Below, piece after piece: positions 5,288 through 7,658 of a DNA stretch of 7,658 nt. Both the position numbers and the translations under genes were made by a program. The notes below the pieces were generated by a model. It was not told the origin of the DNA. It was given only the letters and a program-made list of their open reading frames with translations, and made no database searches. Source of the DNA: CAYYHA01 sp964471535 (lineage in GTDB: Bacteria > Myxococcota > Myxococcia > SLRQ01); contig CAYYHA010000209.1 of assembly GCA_964471535.1 (NCBI GenBank), positions 1 through 7,658 of the forward strand. Direction: 5' to 3'. Position 1 is the first letter of the stretch. Every line of letters starts with the position of its first letter.

Positions 5288-7063
5288 TCACCGCAGGCGC
5301 GAGGTCAACTCCCGCAGGCGATCGCGCAGCAGGCCGTTGCGCGGCTCGCGCTCGAGTGCCGCCTCGAGGGCCGCACGGGCGTCTGCCAGGCGGCCCTCGG
5401 CGAGGTAATAGTCGGCGAGCAGCTCGAGCGGCTCTGCCTGATAGGGGAGCAGGCGAAGCGCCTCTTGAACGGCGGCAAACCCTTCGCTGCGCCGGGCGGG
5501 ATCCCCCAGGAGGAGACGCGCCAGGGCGAGGTAGGCGCCGGGCTCGGCGGGCGAGAGGCGTAGAGCCATGCGGAGCGCCTGCTCGGCCCGGCCCCCCTCC
5601 CCCACCCGCGCCCAGGCTTCCCCAAGGTCCAGATAGGCCGAGGGATCCGTGGGGGCCAGGAGCACGGCGGCGCGCGCCTGCCGCAGAAAGGCGGGCTCTG
5701 CGAGGCGCACTTGGGCGAGCATGCGATCGAAGACCGGCTCATAGCGGGCGAAGCGGGACTCGGGCGCCAAGAAGACCAGGGTGTAGCCGAGGTCCCCTCG
5801 AGCGAAGACGTACAATCGTAACAAATAGCTGCGCCCCTGCGACTCGCCCTCCATCAGCTCGAAGGCCGCGTCGTAGCGGAGGGCCGGCTCTCCGGCCACC
5901 GTAGTCTCCTGCGGAGGGCTGCGGCGCACGCGGCGGACGCGGCCCATGTGCTCGTGGTAGTGGAGCTGTAGGTCGAACCAATCGTCCGCCAAGCGGGTGA
6001 GATCGATGGGAGCCGCCCGCTGCTCCGTGAAGACATGGAGGTAGGTAGGGCCGGCACTGCGCAGCCGGTTGGAGACTCCAAGCCAGCCCAGCTCGGTGAT
6101 CGAGCGACCCCACCCGACGGGGTAGGCGATCTCGATGCCGAACTCGTCGTCGCGGTCACTGCGAAGAACGGGCAGCAGGGGTCGCATCAGACGGCCTGCG
6201 AAAACCACCGTGAGCACGATCGCGAGCAGCGCGGCGGCACGCAGCACCGTGCGGCGACGCCGGGCCACCCCCGCCTGAAGGAGCCTGGGCTCGAGCGCAA
6301 AGGTCGCAAGACTCCCACCGATGAGTCCGCCAAGATGCCCCCAGTTGTCGGTATTGGAGCTCATCCAGCCGATCCACAGGAAGACCACGACGTAGGGGAT
6401 CACCGACGACCCGAAGAAGCGCCGGTATCGCGGCGGGATGATCTCCCGATACTTCAGACCGAAGACGATGACGCCGCCGAAACATCCGAAGACCACACCC
6501 GAGGCGCCGGCCGAGACCGCAGCCGATCCGAAAAAGGAGAGCACGGTCGTCCCGAGCGCACTGGCCAGGAGGATGAAGAGGTAGTCGAGGGGCCGAAAGG
6601 CGTTGTCGAGTGCGCCACCGACGTTGAAGAGGACGAAGAGGTTGAAGAGGAGGTGAACCCAATCGCGGTGTACGAAGTTCGCGGTAAGGAAGCGCCAGGT
6701 CTCACCCAAATCCAGAATCAGCGGCCGGGCCTTGGCGCCGAAGTCCACCATCGCCGCCGTGACGGCGCCCTCTCCCGCGCCCATCTCCAGGCGCATCATC
6801 ACGAAGACGAGGAGGTTTGCGAGCACCAACGCGGCGGTGATCCAGGGAAAGCGCGACAGGTTGAAGTACCGCATGAAGTAGATGCGGTCGGGGCGATACA
6901 AGCCCCGAAAGATCTCCAGATCGCGCGCCGGAACCCAGGCATCACCGGTCACGAGTGGGAAGCAGACAGGCGTGTCCGGAGCGATCTCACCACGCACGAC
7001 CCTCCGTTCGAACTCGTCGAGATCGAGCTCGATCTCACCAGCGTGGGTGCGGATGGTCAGCAT
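5288..7063 (-). CDS. Rhomboid-family intramembrane serine protease with C-terminal TPR domain
   Basis: This 591-residue inner-membrane protein is a predicted rhomboid protease. Residues 1-55 form a small soluble domain (acidic strand, E-F-E-R-R-V-V-R-G-E-I-A-P-D-T, then T-G-D-A-W-V-P-A), similar to GYF_2-like sensor-adaptor domains. The rhomboid core spans about 73-258: H-L-L-F-N at 137-141, the G-A-S-G active-site motif at 186-189 with nucleophile Ser188, and the catalytic His243 in N-W-G-H-L-G-G. Both dyad residues are present, so it should be active. A seventh hydrophobic helix (about 274-290) follows. Residues about 308-455 form a soluble domain containing F-G-I-E-I-A-Y-P-V-G-W, reminiscent of PsbP/DcrB-like folds. 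Residues about 456-590 are helical TPR-like repeats. With a cytoplasmic N terminus and seven helices the tail would be periplasmic; this is inference. ATG 7063 is preceded by GAGGG with 3 nt spacing. It heads the cluster with the LolA-like and barrel genes. Its substrate is unknown. Confidence 0.9.
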   Translation of the reverse strand: MLTIRTHAGEIELDLDEFERRVVRGEIAPDTPVCFPLVTGDAWVPARDLEIFRGLYRPDRIYFMRYFNLSRFPWITAALVLANLLVFVMMRLEMGAGEGAVTAAMVDFGAKARPLILDLGETWRFLTANFVHRDWVHLLFNLFVLFNVGGALDNAFRPLDYLFILLASALGTTVLSFFGSAAVSAGASGVVFGCFGGVIVFGLKYREIIPPRYRRFFGSSVIPYVVVFLWIGWMSSNTDNWGHLGGLIGGSLATFALEPRLLQAGVARRRRTVLRAAALLAIVLTVVFAGRLMRPLLPVLRSDRDDEFGIEIAYPVGWGRSITELGWLGVSNRLRSAGPTYLHVFTEQRAAPIDLTRLADDWFDLQLHYHEHMGRVRRVRRSPPQETTVAGEPALRYDAAFELMEGESQGRSYLLRLYVFARGDLGYTLVFLAPESRFARYEPVFDRMLAQVRLAEPAFLRQARAAVLLAPTDPSAYLDLGEAWARVGEGGRAEQALRMALRLSPAEPGAYLALARLLLGDPARRSEGFAAVQEALRLLPYQAEPLELLADYYLAEGRLADARAALEAALEREPRNGLLRDRLRELTSRLR

Positions 7064-7079
7064 CGGCCCTCGAGCCCCG

Positions 7080-7085
7080 AGTATA
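7080..7085 (-). promoter_or_regulatory. Possible -10 box (TATACT) for the rhomboid gene cluster
   Basis: On the minus strand TATACT lies 16 nt before the rhomboid ATG. Transcription would start about 10 nt before the start codon, leaving room for the GAGGG ribosome binding site. The hexamer differs from the TATAAT consensus at one position. No convincing -35 box is present at 16-18 bp, so an activator or alternative sigma factor may be needed, or the match may be chance. Confidence 0.35.
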
Positions 7086-7132
7086 GACCTCTTGGCGGCT
7101 GCCTTCGCTGCCGCAGGGGCCCGGATGACTGG

Positions 7133-7162
7133 TTGAAGCGCTCTTTTGGCCCGTGCTAGGTA
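7133..7162 (+). promoter_or_regulatory. Possible promoter for the FHA gene
   Basis: TTGAAG (7133-7138) and TAGGTA (7157-7162) are spaced 18 bp and resemble a housekeeping promoter, placing a start near 7169, about 75 nt before the FHA ATG. A 6-bp inverted repeat, TGGCCC (7147-7152) and GGGCCA (7171-7176), brackets the -10 region and could be an operator or a leader hairpin. This is pattern matching only. Confidence 0.3.
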
Positions 7163-7244
7163 TCTATCTGGGGCCAGGGAGCCCTACCGCCCCCCCGACC
7201 CGACCATCGTGACCCTGCACGTTCGAGGGACGCCTGGAGTACGG

Positions 7245-7658
7245 ATGAAACTGATCATCGAGGACGATGAGGGCCGGAAGACGGTCGTTCCTTTCGTCCG
7301 CGACGAGATCTCCATCGGCCGGGAAGAAGGCAACACGATCCGGCTCACGGAGCGCAACGTCTCCCGGCGCCACGCGTGTCTTCGTCGCTCGAACGGTCAC
7401 GTGTTCATCGAGGACCTCGGCTCCTACAACGGCGTGAAGGTCAATGGGGACCGAGTGCAGGGGCGCGCCGAGATCCGGGAGGGCGATCTGATCGAGATCG
7501 GCGACTACAACCTCGCGATCCAGCTCGACGCGGGGGACCGAGCCCCGAGGTACGACGACCGCACGCTCGACGCCGAGCCGCCGACCTCGCCGCAGGCCCG
7601 AGTTCCCGAGCCCCTGCCCAGCGAGGGGCCCACGACGCCGGCGGCCCCCGTCTACGGC
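7245..7658 (+). CDS. FHA-domain protein (3' part outside the window)
   Basis: The first 138 codons are present, and the frame is still open at the right edge. Residues 1-94 are a complete forkhead-associated domain, which binds phosphothreonine peptides. The conserved residues are all visible: G-R at 25-26, S-x-x-H at 40-43 (S-R-R-H), N-G at 62-63 after D-L-G-S-Y, and V-N-G at 66-68, ending with G-D-L-I-E-I-G-D-Y. After about residue 95 the chain becomes acidic and proline-rich, a linker to a domain outside the window. Start ATG 7245 has GGAG 5 nt upstream; an in-frame GTG at 7209 is the alternative. FHA proteins of this type are frequent in Myxococcota next to serine/threonine kinase signalling genes. 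It is divergent from the rhomboid cluster, so co-regulation from the shared 181-bp gap is possible. Confidence 0.92.
   Translation, partial: MKLIIEDDEGRKTVVPFVRDEISIGREEGNTIRLTERNVSRRHACLRRSNGHVFIEDLGSYNGVKVNGDRVQGRAEIREGDLIEIGDYNLAIQLDAGDRAPRYDDRTLDAEPPTSPQARVPEPLPSEGPTTPAAPVYG

Noticed and set aside
6035..7159. Open frame of 374 codons on the plus strand opposite the rhomboid gene
   Set aside because: The rhomboid frame shows the catalytic motifs and membrane helices; this one is a charged low-complexity antisense product.
7153..7176. Sigma-54-type -24/-12 promoter before the FHA gene
   Set aside because: TTGGCCC looks like part of a -24 element, but GC does not occur at the required 10-nt spacing after GG.
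1..7658. CRISPR arrays, tRNA or rRNA genes, insertion sequences, toxin-antitoxin or phage-defence genes
   Set aside because: No regularly spaced direct repeats, no cloverleaf or rRNA signatures, no transposase or integrase motifs, and no defence-type domain was found on either strand.

Overview
The window is high-GC bacterial DNA with G/C-ending codons throughout. It reads like a predatory or soil Myxococcota (deltaproteobacterial) chromosome. The pointers are a cysteine-rich lipoprotein with Asp-Ala-Gly-Pro-Asp-Gly linkers, an FHA protein of the type common in myxobacteria, a rhomboid protease with a small N-terminal domain and a C-terminal TPR tail, and a DUF420 membrane protein. The taxonomic placement is inferred from protein style, not from a marker gene. 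There are no RNA genes, CRISPR arrays, insertion sequences or phage genes.

Layout. Positions 1-167 are a leader without a clear gene. Three genes follow on the plus strand: a GNAT acetyltransferase (168-968), a secreted lipoprotein made of two diverged 12-cysteine modules (1047-1961), and a five-helix DUF420 membrane protein (2053-2619). Two hairpins lie in the short gap before the DUF420 gene, and one of them ends 2 nt before its start codon. Positions 2620-2721 separate these genes from a convergent cluster on the minus strand and hold two inverted repeats. The minus-strand cluster is transcribed from 7063 down to 2722: a rhomboid intramembrane protease with a C-terminal TPR domain, a LolA-like periplasmic protein (PF17131 type), and a DUF1302-like outer-membrane beta-barrel. 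A 181-bp divergent intergenic region (7064-7244) then leads to an FHA-domain gene on the plus strand, which runs off the right edge.

How the genes may work together. The minus-strand cluster is the most interesting part. An inner-membrane protease with a predicted periplasmic tail, a periplasmic lipid-binding-fold protein and an outer-membrane barrel are packed in one direction with an overlap or near overlap at each junction. LolA-like plus DUF1302-like pairs usually sit with an RND/MMPL transporter; here the third partner in view is a rhomboid. This suggests an envelope module spanning both membranes, but the joint function is inference. The barrel gene has no ATG, GTG or TTG at the point where its signal peptide begins, which deserves checking. 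The plus-strand genes look like independent units, with weak -10-like boxes just ahead of the first two.
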